DNA of 64,000 bases, taken from contig NZ_RJJQ01000021.1 of assembly GCF_003724155.1 (NCBI RefSeq), positions 19,923-83,922 on the forward strand, given 5' to 3'. Source of the DNA: Flexivirga caeni. Lineage in GTDB: Bacteria > Actinomycetota > Actinomycetes > Actinomycetales > Dermatophilaceae. Below, in pieces: positions 51,091-59,252 of this stretch (its first letter is position 1; the number at the start of each line of letters is the position of its first letter). Below the pieces are notes generated by a model. It made no database searches. It worked only from the letters and a program-made list of their open reading frames with translations, and was not told the DNA's origin. A program made the translations under genes and the position numbers.

Positions 51091-51998
51091 CACCGCTGAA
51101 CCTGGGTGACCTGGCGACGGAGGCGCGCAATCCGCGCAGCGCCGGCCTCGACTCGATGGACACCGAACGCGTGCTGGAGCTGATGAACGACGAGGACCAG
51201 ACGGTGGCGCTCGCGGTCCGGCAGGCCCTGCCGCAGATTGCCAAAGCCGTTGACCTGATCGCGAATTCGCTGCGAGCCGGCGGTCGTCTGGTATACCTCG
51301 GCGCCGGCACCAGCGGGCGGATCGGGCTGCTCGATGCCGTCGAGTGCCCGCCGACCTTCGCCACCGACCCGCACCAGGTGACTGCGCTGCTGGCCGGGGG
51401 CGTGGGGGCGTTCGTGCAGGCGGTCGAGGGTGCCGAGGACGACACCGCAGCGGCCGCCCGAGACGTGGACGGCCTCGAGATCGGCCCGCACGACACGCTG
51501 GTCGGCATCGCGGCGAGCGGTCGGACGCCATACGTCATCGCAGGTTTGCGCCGGGCCCGCGAACGCGGGGCGGCCACCGTCGCGGTGGCCTGCAACACCG
51601 GCTCGCTGGTCGGCCGCGAAGCGGGCGTGGCGATCGAGGTCGAGACCGGGCCCGAGGTGCTCACCGGGTCGACCCGGCTGAAAGCGGGCACCGCGCAGAA
51701 AATGGTGTGCAACATGCTGTCGACGGCGGCGATGGTGCGCGTCGGCAAGACCTACGGCAACTTCATGGTCGACATGCGGCCGACCAACGACAAGCTGGCC
51801 GACCGGGCGCTGCGGATCGTCGCGTCGGCGACCGAATCCGACGACGCGACGGCTGCCCGGGCGATGGCCGAAGCCGGCGGGCGGACCAAGGTCGCAGTGG
51901 TGATGCTGCTGGCCGATGTCGACGCCGACCAGGCCGACGATCTCCTGCGCCACGGCGGCGGGAGCGTGTCGGCGGCGATCGTCGCTGCAGCCGGCTGA
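51087..51998 (+). CDS. murQ: N-acetylmuramic acid 6-phosphate etherase
   Basis: This 303-residue protein has the MurQ signature [16 protein letters not shown] at the start and the SIS-domain stretches [23 protein letters not shown] and [14 protein letters not shown] (in parts). [15 protein letters not shown] follows. It cleaves the lactyl ether of MurNAc-6-phosphate in peptidoglycan recycling or uptake. The start overlaps the RpiR stop. No MurNAc transporter, kinase (AnmK) or NagA gene is adjacent. Confidence 0.93.
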   Translation: MTPLNLGDLATEARNPRSAGLDSMDTERVLELMNDEDQTVALAVRQALPQIAKAVDLIANSLRAGGRLVYLGAGTSGRIGLLDAVECPPTFATDPHQVTALLAGGVGAFVQAVEGAEDDTAAAARDVDGLEIGPHDTLVGIAASGRTPYVIAGLRRARERGAATVAVACNTGSLVGREAGVAIEVETGPEVLTGSTRLKAGTAQKMVCNMLSTAAMVRVGKTYGNFMVDMRPTNDKLADRALRIVASATESDDATAARAMAEAGGRTKVAVVMLLADVDADQADDLLRHGGGSVSAAIVAAAG

Positions 51999-52039
51999 CG
52001 CTTCTCGGCGATCACAGTGAGCCACGTCACACGACGTCC

Positions 52040-52051
52040 TACAGTTGCCGT
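52040..52051 (+). promoter_or_regulatory. leaderless -10 box of the acyl-CoA synthetase gene
   Basis: TACAGT at 52040-52045 lies exactly 6 nt before ATG 52052, placing the transcript start at or next to the start codon. Confidence 0.55.
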
Positions 52052-53536
52052 ATGACGAACCTCGCGGCCAACCTTGCGTCCACCGCCGAGAAGCACCCCG
52101 ATGCGCTGGCGATCAAGCTCGACGACTTCACGCTCACCTACGCGCAATTGCGTGACGCCGTCGCGAAATTCGCCGGTCGGCTGGTCGCCCGTGGCATACG
52201 GCCCGGAGACCGGATCGCCCTGTCGCAGCCCAATCTGCCGACCTTCCCGGTGATCTTCTACGGCGCGCTGTGGGCGGGCGCGACGGTGATTCCGATGAAC
52301 CCGCTGTTCAAGCCGCGCGAGATCACCTACTACCTGGAGGACTCCGGCGCATCGGTGATGTTCGGTATGCCGGGCGACGGTCCGCGCGGCGCGCAGGACG
52401 CCGGCGTCGACTTCGAGGTTGTCGACCCGGCCGATCAGGCCGGGTTGCTCGGCGACGCAGACCCGCTGCCGCAGCCGGTCGACCGGGCGGACGACGACAC
52501 CGCGGTCATCCTCTACACCTCCGGCACGACGGGCCGGCCCAAGGGCGCCGAGTTGACCCACCACAACCTGGACGACAACGCGCGGATGGTCCACCAGCAA
52601 CTCGTGCAGACCGGACCGGGCGATGTGATCATGGGCTGTCTGCCGCTGTTCCACGTCTTCGGACTCACCTGCGGGCTGAACACCTCGGTGGTCTCCGGCG
52701 CCGCCCTGACGCTGATCCCGCGCTTCGAGCCGGGCAAGGTGCTGGAAATCATGCAGCGCGACAGGACGACCATCCTGCAGGGTGTTCCGACCATGTACAA
52801 CGCGATGCTCCTCGCCGCGGCGGACCAGGAGGTCGACCTGTCCGCGCTGCGCACCTGCTGTTCCGGCGGCGCGTCGATGCCGGGTGAGGTGATGCGCAAG
52901 TTCGAGGAGCGGTTCGGCGCGCAGATCCTGGAGGGTTACGGCCTGTCGGAGACCTCGCCGGTCGCGTCGTTCAACCTGCCCGACCGGCCCCGCAAGGTCG
53001 GCTCGATCGGCCTGCCGTTACAGGGTGTCGAGATGCGGCTCGCGCAGCCGGACGGCTCGGACGCTCCGGAGGGTGAGATCGGCGAGCTGGCGATCCGCGG
53101 CGACCTGATCATGAAGGGCTATTGGGGTCGCCCGGAGGCCACCCAGGAAGCCATCCGGGACGGCTGGTTCTTCTCCGGCGACCTGGCGCGTCGTGACGAG
53201 GACGGCTACTACTACATCGTCGACCGGGCCAAGGACATGATCATCCGCGGCGGGTACAACGTCTATCCGCGGGAGGTCGAGGAGGTGCTCTACGAGCACC
53301 CGGACGTCGTCGAGGCGGCGGTCGTCGGGGTGCCGCACGAGCACTACGGCGAGGAGGTCGCGGCATACGTCGTGCGCACGCCGGGATCTTCGACGGACGC
53401 CGAGGCGTTGACCGACTACGTGAAGGAGCGCGTCGCGGCATACAAGTATCCGCGCACGATCACCTTCGTGGAGGCACTGCCCAAGGGTGCCACGGGCAAG
53501 ATCCTCAAGCGCGAACTGCGGACAACCACCGGTTGA
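52052..53536 (+). CDS. long-chain fatty-acid-CoA ligase (AMP-binding family)
   Basis: This 494-residue enzyme has the motifs [66 protein letters not shown] (in parts) and the catalytic lysine in [14 protein letters not shown]. It is closest in style to long-chain acyl-CoA ligases. The start ATG 52052 has a -10 box 6 nt upstream; the large upstream open frame overlaps murQ and is a shadow. A MarR gene follows 32 bp downstream. Confidence 0.92.
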   Translation: MTNLAANLASTAEKHPDALAIKLDDFTLTYAQLRDAVAKFAGRLVARGIRPGDRIALSQPNLPTFPVIFYGALWAGATVIPMNPLFKPREITYYLEDSGASVMFGMPGDGPRGAQDAGVDFEVVDPADQAGLLGDADPLPQPVDRADDDTAVILYTSGTTGRPKGAELTHHNLDDNARMVHQQLVQTGPGDVIMGCLPLFHVFGLTCGLNTSVVSGAALTLIPRFEPGKVLEIMQRDRTTILQGVPTMYNAMLLAAADQEVDLSALRTCCSGGASMPGEVMRKFEERFGAQILEGYGLSETSPVASFNLPDRPRKVGSIGLPLQGVEMRLAQPDGSDAPEGEIGELAIRGDLIMKGYWGRPEATQEAIRDGWFFSGDLARRDEDGYYYIVDRAKDMIIRGGYNVYPREVEEVLYEHPDVVEAAVVGVPHEHYGEEVAAYVVRTPGSSTDAEALTDYVKERVAAYKYPRTITFVEALPKGATGKILKRELRTTTG

Positions 53537-53562
53537 CGCAATATAGAATCGCTATATAAAAT
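53533..53562 (+). promoter_or_regulatory. MarR promoter with overlapping ATATAG-N5-CTATAT operator
   Basis: A -35 box TTGACG (53533-53538), a perfect palindrome ATATAG-AATCG-CTATAT (53541-53557) and a -10 box TAAAAT (53557-53562) lie just before ATG 53569. The palindrome fills the spacer and touches the -10 box, the typical arrangement for MarR autorepression. Confidence 0.65.
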
Positions 53563-53568
53563 CCGGTC

Positions 53569-54009
53569 ATGAAACCCGACACCGCCGACCAGGAAGGCGT
53601 CCGGCTGCTCGCCGCCGTTGCCCGGCTCAACCGATGGGCAACCCGGCACGCAGAGCTCGCCATACCTCCCGCGCAAGCGCGCCTGCTGTCGCTGATCGAC
53701 GAGATCGGTCCGGCGCGCATCGGCGAGCTCGCGCACGCCGATCACTGCAGCCAGCCGACGATGACCACCCAGGTGCAGCGCCTCGAAGCCGCCGGCTGGG
53801 CGACTCGGTCGGCGGACACCAGCGACGCGCGGGTCGCACTGATCGCGCTCAGCGACGACGGACGCGACATGCTGCGTCGGCTCCGCGTGGCCCGTGCCTC
53901 CGCGCTCGCGCCCGAGCTTGCCCGGCTGGCTGAGGACGAACGCGCCGCGCTGCGCAAGGCCACCGAGATCATCCTGCGCGTGGTTCATCCGGACGAGCGT
54001 CGGCAGTAG
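53569..54009 (+). CDS. MarR-family transcriptional regulator
   Basis: This 146-residue winged-helix protein has the MarR pattern: helix RIGELAHADHCSQPTMTTQVQRLEAAGW (in parts), wing ADTSDARVALIALSDDGRDML and dimerisation helices at both ends. The ATG is 6 nt from the -10 box. A perfect palindrome in its own promoter indicates autoregulation. It may also control the upstream ligase, but it is transcribed in the same direction after it. Confidence 0.9.
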   Translation: MKPDTADQEGVRLLAAVARLNRWATRHAELAIPPAQARLLSLIDEIGPARIGELAHADHCSQPTMTTQVQRLEAAGWATRSADTSDARVALIALSDDGRDMLRRLRVARASALAPELARLAEDERAALRKATEIILRVVHPDERRQ

Positions 54010-54035
54010 TCGCACGCGCCCCGTAATCTGACCGT

Positions 54036-55091
54036 ATGGCGAAAGTCCACCCCGCAGCGCGTGCCGAGGACGCGGTCAACGCCGTCGTCGCGCGGCGGCT
54101 GCGCAAGCGTGGGTGGCAGCAGCAGGTCATGCCGTTCACCGGGTATGGCGGTGCCGGTTTCGCACGCTTGCTCGCCCGGGTCGTGCTCGCGCGCGACGGC
54201 CAGCCGGCCACCGCTCCGACTGCGGCCGAGGCTCCCATCCGCCGTGGTTTCAAGGTCTTCTTCACCGCGCCGCTCGCAGCGGTCGAGGTGCAGGTGCGCT
54301 TCGGCGCGGCCACCGCGACCGCGACCACCGATCGCGGCGGCTATCTCGACGTCGAACTCCGGGACCACGGACTCACCCCCGGCTGGCACACCGCGACCAT
54401 CGGCGTCGACGGACTGGACGTCGAGGCTCCAGTGCAGGTGATCGGCGACGACATCCGGTTCGGCATCGTCAGCGACGTCGACGACACCTGCCTGGTCACC
54501 GCGCTGCCGCGGCCGATGATCGCCGCGTGGAACAGCTTCGTGCTGGAGGAGACCGCCCGCAAGGTGGTGCCCGGGATGCCGGCGATGTACCGTTCGCTGC
54601 TCGCGGCGCACCCCGGCGCACCGATCGTCTACCTGTCGACCGGGGCCTGGAACGCCCAGCCGATCCTCACCCGCTTCCTGCGTCGGCACGGCTTCCCGTC
54701 CGGCCCGGCGCTGCTGACCGACTGGGGCCCGACCGACCAGAGCATCTTCCGCAGCGGCCAGGCGCACAAGCGCGAGTCGCTGCGGCGGCTGGCCCGCGAA
54801 TTCCCCCACATCCGATGGCTGCTCGTCGGTGACGACGGGCAGCACGACCCGGTGCTCTACGAAGACTTCGCCGTCGAACGCCCCGACCACGTCGCGTGCA
54901 TCGCGATCCGGCAGCTGACCGCCACGCACCAGCTGCTCTCCCACGGGCACCCGCTGGTGCGTGATGAGTTGCGCGGCCGACCGGTCCGGATGATGGTCTG
55001 CGAGGGCCCCGACGGGTTCACCTTGCTGCGGCTGGTGCGCCGGGCGCTCGCCGAGGAGCCGCGCGAGGCGAGGAGTCAGGCCGATGCCTGA
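54036..55091 (+). CDS. App1-family (DUF2183) phosphatase
   Basis: This 351-residue protein has a HAD-like catalytic motif SDVDDTCLVT (DxDxT) and the later YLSTGAWN and LVGDDGQHDPVLYEDF, as in App1/DUF2183 phosphatidate phosphatases. An N-terminal beta-rich domain precedes it. It may dephosphorylate phosphatidate or a related lipid; this is a family inference. A TAATCT box 6 nt before the ATG suggests a leaderless mRNA. Its end overlaps the glycosylase gene by 8 bp. Confidence 0.85.
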   Translation: MAKVHPAARAEDAVNAVVARRLRKRGWQQQVMPFTGYGGAGFARLLARVVLARDGQPATAPTAAEAPIRRGFKVFFTAPLAAVEVQVRFGAATATATTDRGGYLDVELRDHGLTPGWHTATIGVDGLDVEAPVQVIGDDIRFGIVSDVDDTCLVTALPRPMIAAWNSFVLEETARKVVPGMPAMYRSLLAAHPGAPIVYLSTGAWNAQPILTRFLRRHGFPSGPALLTDWGPTDQSIFRSGQAHKRESLRRLAREFPHIRWLLVGDDGQHDPVLYEDFAVERPDHVACIAIRQLTATHQLLSHGHPLVRDELRGRPVRMMVCEGPDGFTLLRLVRRALAEEPREARSQADA

Positions 55092-55938
55092 GCTGCCCGA
55101 GGTCCAGGGCCTGGTCGACTTCCTGCGTTCCAGGGTGCTCGACCTGCCGGTGGCGCGTGTCGAACTCGGTTCCTTCTCCGTGCTGAAAACCTATGATCCG
55201 CCGGTGGATTCACTCGGCGGGCTGTCAGTGACGGGGGTGACGCGACACGGCAAGTGGGTCGATCTGGACGTCGACGGCATTCACCTGGTCTTCCACCTGT
55301 CGCGGGCCGGGTGGCTGCGCTGGTCGGAGGCGCTGCCGCAGACGGTGGTGCGCCCCGGCAAGTCGCCGATCGCGCTGCGAGTGCGGTTCGCCGACGACTC
55401 CGGCTTCGACCTGACCGAGGCCGGCACGCAGAAGCGGCTGGCAGTCCACGTCGTGCGCGACCCGCAGGACGTGCCCGGCATCGCCTCGCTCGGGCCCGAC
55501 CCGCTGGAGATCTCCCGTGCGGATTTCGGGGCGCTGCTGCACGAGAAGCGGGCGCAGATCAAGGGTGTGCTGCGCGACCAGTCGGTGCTCGCCGGGGTGG
55601 GCAACGCCTATTCCGACGAGGTGCTGCACGCGGCGAAGCTCTCGCCATACGCCGTGGCGGGCAAGCTCGACGACGCAGCGGTCGACCGGCTGTATGCCGC
55701 TCTGCGCGACATCCTCACCGAGGCGATCTCGGCAGCGTCCGGCAAGCCGGCGAAGGACCTGAAGGACGCCAAGCGTGCCGGCATGCGGGTGCACGGGCGC
55801 ACCGGCGAGAAGTGTCCGGTCTGCGGCGACGTGGTGCGCGAGGTCTCCTTCGCCGACCGGTCGATGCAATATTGCGCGACCTGCCAGACCGGCGGGAAGC
55901 CGCTGGCCGACCGGCGGATGTCGCGCCTGCTCAAGTGA
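55084..55938 (+). CDS. Fpg/Nei-family DNA glycosylase
   Basis: This 284-residue protein begins MPELPEVQG, giving the catalytic N-terminal proline and glutamate after Met removal. It has the H2TH region (SVLAGVGNAYSDEVLHAAKLSPY) and the C-terminal zinc finger CPVCG...YCATCQTGGKPL with the DNA-intercalating arginine region. It excises oxidised bases in base-excision repair. The sequence is not the canonical MutM; in actinobacteria several Fpg/Nei paralogues exist. The stop TGA opens the repeat at 55936. Confidence 0.9.
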   Translation: MPELPEVQGLVDFLRSRVLDLPVARVELGSFSVLKTYDPPVDSLGGLSVTGVTRHGKWVDLDVDGIHLVFHLSRAGWLRWSEALPQTVVRPGKSPIALRVRFADDSGFDLTEAGTQKRLAVHVVRDPQDVPGIASLGPDPLEISRADFGALLHEKRAQIKGVLRDQSVLAGVGNAYSDEVLHAAKLSPYAVAGKLDDAAVDRLYAALRDILTEAISAASGKPAKDLKDAKRAGMRVHGRTGEKCPVCGDVVREVSFADRSMQYCATCQTGGKPLADRRMSRLLK

Positions 55939-56023
55939 TCGAGCGGACCCACAACCGCACGGGCGGACCCATTAAGCAGACCCGTTTTCGGGTCCTCTCG
56001 TGCCCGGTCGGGTCCGCTCGATT
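55936..56023 (+). repeat. FFRR palindromic element, GAGCGGACCC family, copy D
   Basis: Modules lie at 55941, 55961, 55990 and 56010 (20/29/20). TGATCGAG at its start contains the stop of the glycosylase gene. The next gene starts 46 bp further on, on the same strand. Confidence 0.8.
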
Positions 56024-56068
56024 CGGGGATGGGCGAGCAGACACCGGTGGATGGGCGAGGATGGACCC

Positions 56069-56395
56069 ATGAGTGACACGACCCCCGAACAGCTGGCCGA
56101 CGACGCGGTCGTCATCGACGTGCGCGAACAGAACGAGTGGGACGCCGGGCACGCGCCGGGCGCCATCCACATCCCGCTCGGTGAGCTGCCCGCGCGGCTC
56201 GACGAACTGCCCGAGTCCGGCGAGCGCGACCCGCTGCAGGTCGTCTGCCGCTCCGGCAACCGGTCGGGCAAGGCCGTTGCCTGGCTGAACCAGCAGGGCT
56301 TCGACGCTGTCAACGTCGCCGGCGGCATGAAGCAGTGGGCCTTCGCCGGCAAGCCGGTCGTCACCGACTCCGGCGCTCCCGCCCAGGTCATCTGA
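56069..56395 (+). CDS. single-domain rhodanese-like protein
   Basis: This 108-residue protein has the rhodanese motifs VIDVREQNEWDAGHAPGAIHIPL (in parts) and the active-site loop CRSGNRSGKA with its catalytic cysteine. It transfers sulfane sulfur; the partner is unknown. The start at MSDTTPEQ (56069) fits the domain boundary; the frame is open upstream into the repeat. Confidence 0.9.
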   Translation: MSDTTPEQLADDAVVIDVREQNEWDAGHAPGAIHIPLGELPARLDELPESGERDPLQVVCRSGNRSGKAVAWLNQQGFDAVNVAGGMKQWAFAGKPVVTDSGAPAQVI

Positions 56396-56413
56396 CGCGC
56401 GTCCCCCTTCCGC

Positions 56414-56468
56414 GAATGACGGCTTCTTCGCCGAATTGCGCCGTCACTCGGCGATCTCGCCGTCACTC
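56414..56468 (+). repeat. FFRR palindromic element, TGACGG family, copy C (short centre)
   Basis: Direct GAATGACGGC (56414) and a degenerate GAATTGCGCC (56433) are followed by inverted GCCGTCACTC at 56440 and 56459. Arm spacings are 19 and 19; the centre is 11 bp shorter than in the other copies. The TCA in the fourth module (56463-56465) is the stop of the convergent TetR gene. Confidence 0.65.
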
Positions 56469-57095
56469 GATGGGAGGGTTCGCGGCGATACCCGCCAGGA
56501 GTATGGCGAGCTGCCGCTCGAACCGCTCGTCGGCGCTCGCGAAGAGGATCCGCCCGGACGCCCGGGTGAGTGGTGCGTCCGCGAGCGCGGCATCCCGGTC
56601 GGCGAGGGAGTAGCGCTCCTGGCCGGACTGTGCCCGCTCCTGCTCCTCGATCACGAACCCGACGACGAAATTGCTGATCAGCTGCGCCGCCGTCACCATC
56701 TGCTCCAGCGTGAGACCGGCATCAGCCCCCGCCCGCAGCCACGGCTCCTGCGTCGTCAGCAGCGACGGATCGGTCAACCGGGTCCCGCTGAAGGTCCGTG
56801 CGCCGTCCCGGTGCCGGCCGTATTCCGCACGCAGCACGCGCGCGAAGTCACGCAAGCCCCACGGCCAATCCTGTTCCATGCCAGCGAAATCCAGCCGACC
56901 AAAGATCCTGCGCTGGATCTCGGTGCCCATCTCGTCGAGCAATTCCTGCTTTCCCTGCACGTGCCAGTAGAGCGCCGGCGGCCGTACGCCGAGCCGGTCT
57001 GCCACCGCGCGCACTGTCAGCCCGTCGATCCCACGCTCGTCGAGCACATCGAGCGCCGCCTCGACCATGCGGGTCCGCGTGACGCCCTTACTCAT
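56463..57095 (-). CDS. TetR-family regulator (TetR class, C-terminal TetR_C-like)
   Basis: This 210-residue protein starts MSKGVTRTRMVEAALDVLDERGIDGLTVRAVADRLGVRPPALYWHVQGKQELL (quoted region only outlines the HTH; motif core is AVADRLGVRPPALYWH). The C-terminal domain has the long-helix arrangement of TetR itself. It is divergent from the MDR oxidoreductase at 57400, with two operator-like palindromes before that gene. Three tandem linker repeats separate it from that promoter, and the last mini-ORF stop overlaps its ATG (57092-57095). Confidence 0.87.
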   Translation of the reverse strand: MSKGVTRTRMVEAALDVLDERGIDGLTVRAVADRLGVRPPALYWHVQGKQELLDEMGTEIQRRIFGRLDFAGMEQDWPWGLRDFARVLRAEYGRHRDGARTFSGTRLTDPSLLTTQEPWLRAGADAGLTLEQMVTAAQLISNFVVGFVIEEQERAQSGQERYSLADRDAALADAPLTRASGRILFASADERFERQLAILLAGIAANPPIE

Positions 57096-57325
57096 TGACG
57101 ATGCCCTCGTTCCCTCCTGCGTCGGGTGCGGCGACTCGCCCTGAGCCCTTTGGGTCGCTCGCTTCGCTCGCTCATTGACGAGCCCCTCGTCCCTCGGGTC
57201 TCGTCATTCGCCTGTACTCCTTGGTCGCTCGCTTCGCTCGCTCATCGCCGCCCCCTCCTGCGTCGGGTGCGGCGATTCGCCCTGAGCCCTTTGGGTCGCT
57301 CGCTTCGCTCGCTCGTTTCTGCTCA
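57092..57325 (-). repeat. three tandem MSERSERP-type linker repeats upstream of the TetR gene
   Basis: On the minus strand three related units precede the TetR start. The unit nearest TetR is a 27-codon mini-ORF (57175-57092) starting MSERSERPKGLRASRR, with its TGA overlapping the TetR ATG. The middle unit (ATG 57245) encodes MSERSERPRSTGE and then stops. The farthest unit has ACG in place of ATG, keeps the same downstream frame, and its TGA overlaps the ATG of the middle unit. The repeated nucleotide core is AGCGAGCGAAGCGAGCGACC. Confidence 0.7.
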
Positions 57326-57333
57326 CCCATGAC

Positions 57334-57391
57334 TTGACACCTTAACGCCGTTAGGGACATGCTGGCAGCAAGACAACTTAACGACGTTAAG
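57334..57391 (+). promoter_or_regulatory. TetR-type twin operators and -35 box of the MDR oxidoreductase gene
   Basis: TTGACA (57334-57339) is directly followed by CTTAACGCCGTTAGG (57341-57355). A perfect 15-bp palindrome CTTAACGACGTTAAG lies at 57377-57391, just before the ribosome site. Two copies on either side of the expected -10 region fit repression by the adjacent TetR. Confidence 0.68.
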
Positions 57392-57399
57392 GAGACATC

Positions 57400-58347
57400 A
57401 TGAAGGCAGCAGTAGTGACCGAGGCGGGCGCGACGCCGGTATGCGCCAACTTCCCGGAGCCCGAGGCGGCTGAGGGCGCAACCACCTACGACCTCGTCGG
57501 AGCCGGCATCCACCAGATCGTCCGGTCCCTCGCGGCGGGCCGGCACTACGGCAGCACCGGCACCTACCCGCAGGTCGCCGGTGTCGACGCGGTCGGGCGG
57601 CGCCCCGACGGCGCGCTCGTCTACACCGGCTTCACCCGCGCCCCCTGGGGCACCATGGCCGAACGACTCGCCACCCCAATGGGTTTCGAACTCCCCGCCG
57701 GAGCTGACCCGCTCGCCGTCGCCGCCGGCACCAACCCGGGTATGTCGGGGTACCTGCCGCTGCGTGCGCGCAAGGCCGAGCTGGGCGAGCTCGGCACCGT
57801 CCTCGTGCTCGGCGCGACCGGTATGTCGGGCCGGATGGCGGTCCAGGCCGCGCTCCATCTCGGCGCGCAACGCGTGGTCGGCGCGGGCCGGGACGCCGCA
57901 CGGCTGGAGCAGGTGGCGTCATACGGCGCGGTTCCGGTCGCGCTGGGCGACGACCCGGCCGCGGCCATCCGCACCGGACTCGACGGCCACGCACCCGACC
58001 TGGTCCTCGACTTCGTGTGGGGAGCGATCGCCGAGGCGGCGTTCGACGCGCTAGGCCGCACCGGCCTGGCCGAGGACGACGCCGACATCACCTACACCCA
58101 GATCGGCGCGCTCGCCGGCCCGAACGCAGCTGTGCCGTCAACTCTGTTGCGCAGCAGGCGAATCCGCATCGTCGGCAGCGGCGCCGGCTCCGCAACCCGC
58201 GAGACGCTGGCGACCGGCCTGCCCGAGGTCATCGGGCTGATCGGCTCCGGCGTGCTGCAGGTGCCCCACCGTGCGTACCCGCTCAGCGAGGTCGGCCGCG
58301 CCTGGACCCACGGCGGCGACGAGCGCGCCGTGGTCGTCCCCGGCTGA
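57400..58347 (+). CDS. quinone-oxidoreductase-like MDR protein
   Basis: This 315-residue protein is a zinc-free medium-chain dehydrogenase/reductase. It has the Rossmann motif VLVLGATGMSGRMAVQAAL and the MDR catalytic-domain start MKAAVVTEAGATP. No zinc ligands are visible. It probably reduces a quinone or enone with NADPH. It is controlled by the divergent TetR through the two palindromes upstream. AAGGAG lies 6 bp before the ATG, next to the second operator. Confidence 0.87.
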   Translation: MKAAVVTEAGATPVCANFPEPEAAEGATTYDLVGAGIHQIVRSLAAGRHYGSTGTYPQVAGVDAVGRRPDGALVYTGFTRAPWGTMAERLATPMGFELPAGADPLAVAAGTNPGMSGYLPLRARKAELGELGTVLVLGATGMSGRMAVQAALHLGAQRVVGAGRDAARLEQVASYGAVPVALGDDPAAAIRTGLDGHAPDLVLDFVWGAIAEAAFDALGRTGLAEDDADITYTQIGALAGPNAAVPSTLLRSRRIRIVGSGAGSATRETLATGLPEVIGLIGSGVLQVPHRAYPLSEVGRAWTHGGDERAVVVPG

Positions 58348-58358
58348 GGCGTCCGGGC

Positions 58359-58383
58359 GTATGGCGGGCCGCTCGCGCCATAC
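58359..58383. promoter_or_regulatory. GTATGGCG/CGCCATAC inverted repeat overlapping the pdxY -10 box
   Basis: A perfect 8-bp inverted repeat with a 9-nt loop follows the MDR stop and runs into TACACT (58381-58386), a -10 box 6 nt before GTG 58393. It could be a terminator of the upstream gene, an operator for pdxY, or both. Confidence 0.45.
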
Positions 58384-58392
58384 ACTGCCGCG

Positions 58393-59241
58393 GTGAACAT
58401 CCTGTCGATCCAGTCGTCGGTCGCCTACGGGCACGCGGGCAACAGTTCGGCGGTGTTCCCGTTGCAACGCCTCGGTTTCGAGGTGTGGCCGGTCTACACC
58501 GTGCACTTCTCCAATCACACCGGGTATGGCGAATGGCGTGGTCCCGTCTTCGAGCCGGAGACGGTCGCCGGCGTGATCACCGGCATCGAGGAGCGTGGGG
58601 TGCTCGGCGAGTGCGACGCGGTGCTGTCGGGATATCAGGGCGGTGAGCAGGTCGGCGCGGTGATCCTGGACGCCGTGGCCCGGGTGAAGGCAGCCAATCC
58701 GCGGGCGATCTACTGCGCCGACCCGGTGATGGGTGACGTGGAGCGCGGCTTCTTCGTGCGGCCGGGCATCCCGGAGTTCATGCGGGACAAGGTGATCCCC
58801 GCGGCGGACATCGTCACGCCGAACCAGTTCGAGTTGGACTACCTCACCGGGGCCGAGGTGCGCACCGTGGTCGACCTGCTCGCCGCGGTCGACTCGCTGC
58901 GGGCTCGCGGACCGCGCACGGTGCTCGTCACCTCGGTGCAGACCGACGAAACCCCGGCAGACTCAGTGCAACTCGCGGTCGTCACCGACGATGGTGCTTG
59001 GCTGGTGACGACGCCGTTGCTGCCCATGTACGTCTCCGGCGCCGGTGACGCCACCGCGGCGATTTTCCTTGCCCGCTGGCTCACCGAGACACCGGCGAAA
59101 GCCCTTGCGGACACGGCGGATTCGGTCTTCTCGATTATGGAGCGCACCCACCTGGCGGGCACGCGGGAGATCCAGTTGATCGAGTCGCAGGACGCGATCG
59201 CCCACCCGGGCGGCCGCTTTGAGGTTTTCCGGTTGCGCTGA
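58393..59241 (+). CDS. pdxY: pyridoxal kinase
   Basis: This 282-residue protein has the PdxY/PdxK motifs: [30 protein letters not shown] (in parts), [21 protein letters not shown] and the ATP/substrate GAGDATAA loop ([13 protein letters not shown], with the catalytic Asp). It phosphorylates pyridoxal in vitamin B6 salvage. The start is a leaderless-type GTG. Confidence 0.93.
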   Translation: MNILSIQSSVAYGHAGNSSAVFPLQRLGFEVWPVYTVHFSNHTGYGEWRGPVFEPETVAGVITGIEERGVLGECDAVLSGYQGGEQVGAVILDAVARVKAANPRAIYCADPVMGDVERGFFVRPGIPEFMRDKVIPAADIVTPNQFELDYLTGAEVRTVVDLLAAVDSLRARGPRTVLVTSVQTDETPADSVQLAVVTDDGAWLVTTPLLPMYVSGAGDATAAIFLARWLTETPAKALADTADSVFSIMERTHLAGTREIQLIESQDAIAHPGGRFEVFRLR

Positions 59242-59252
59242 ACCCGGCAGGA

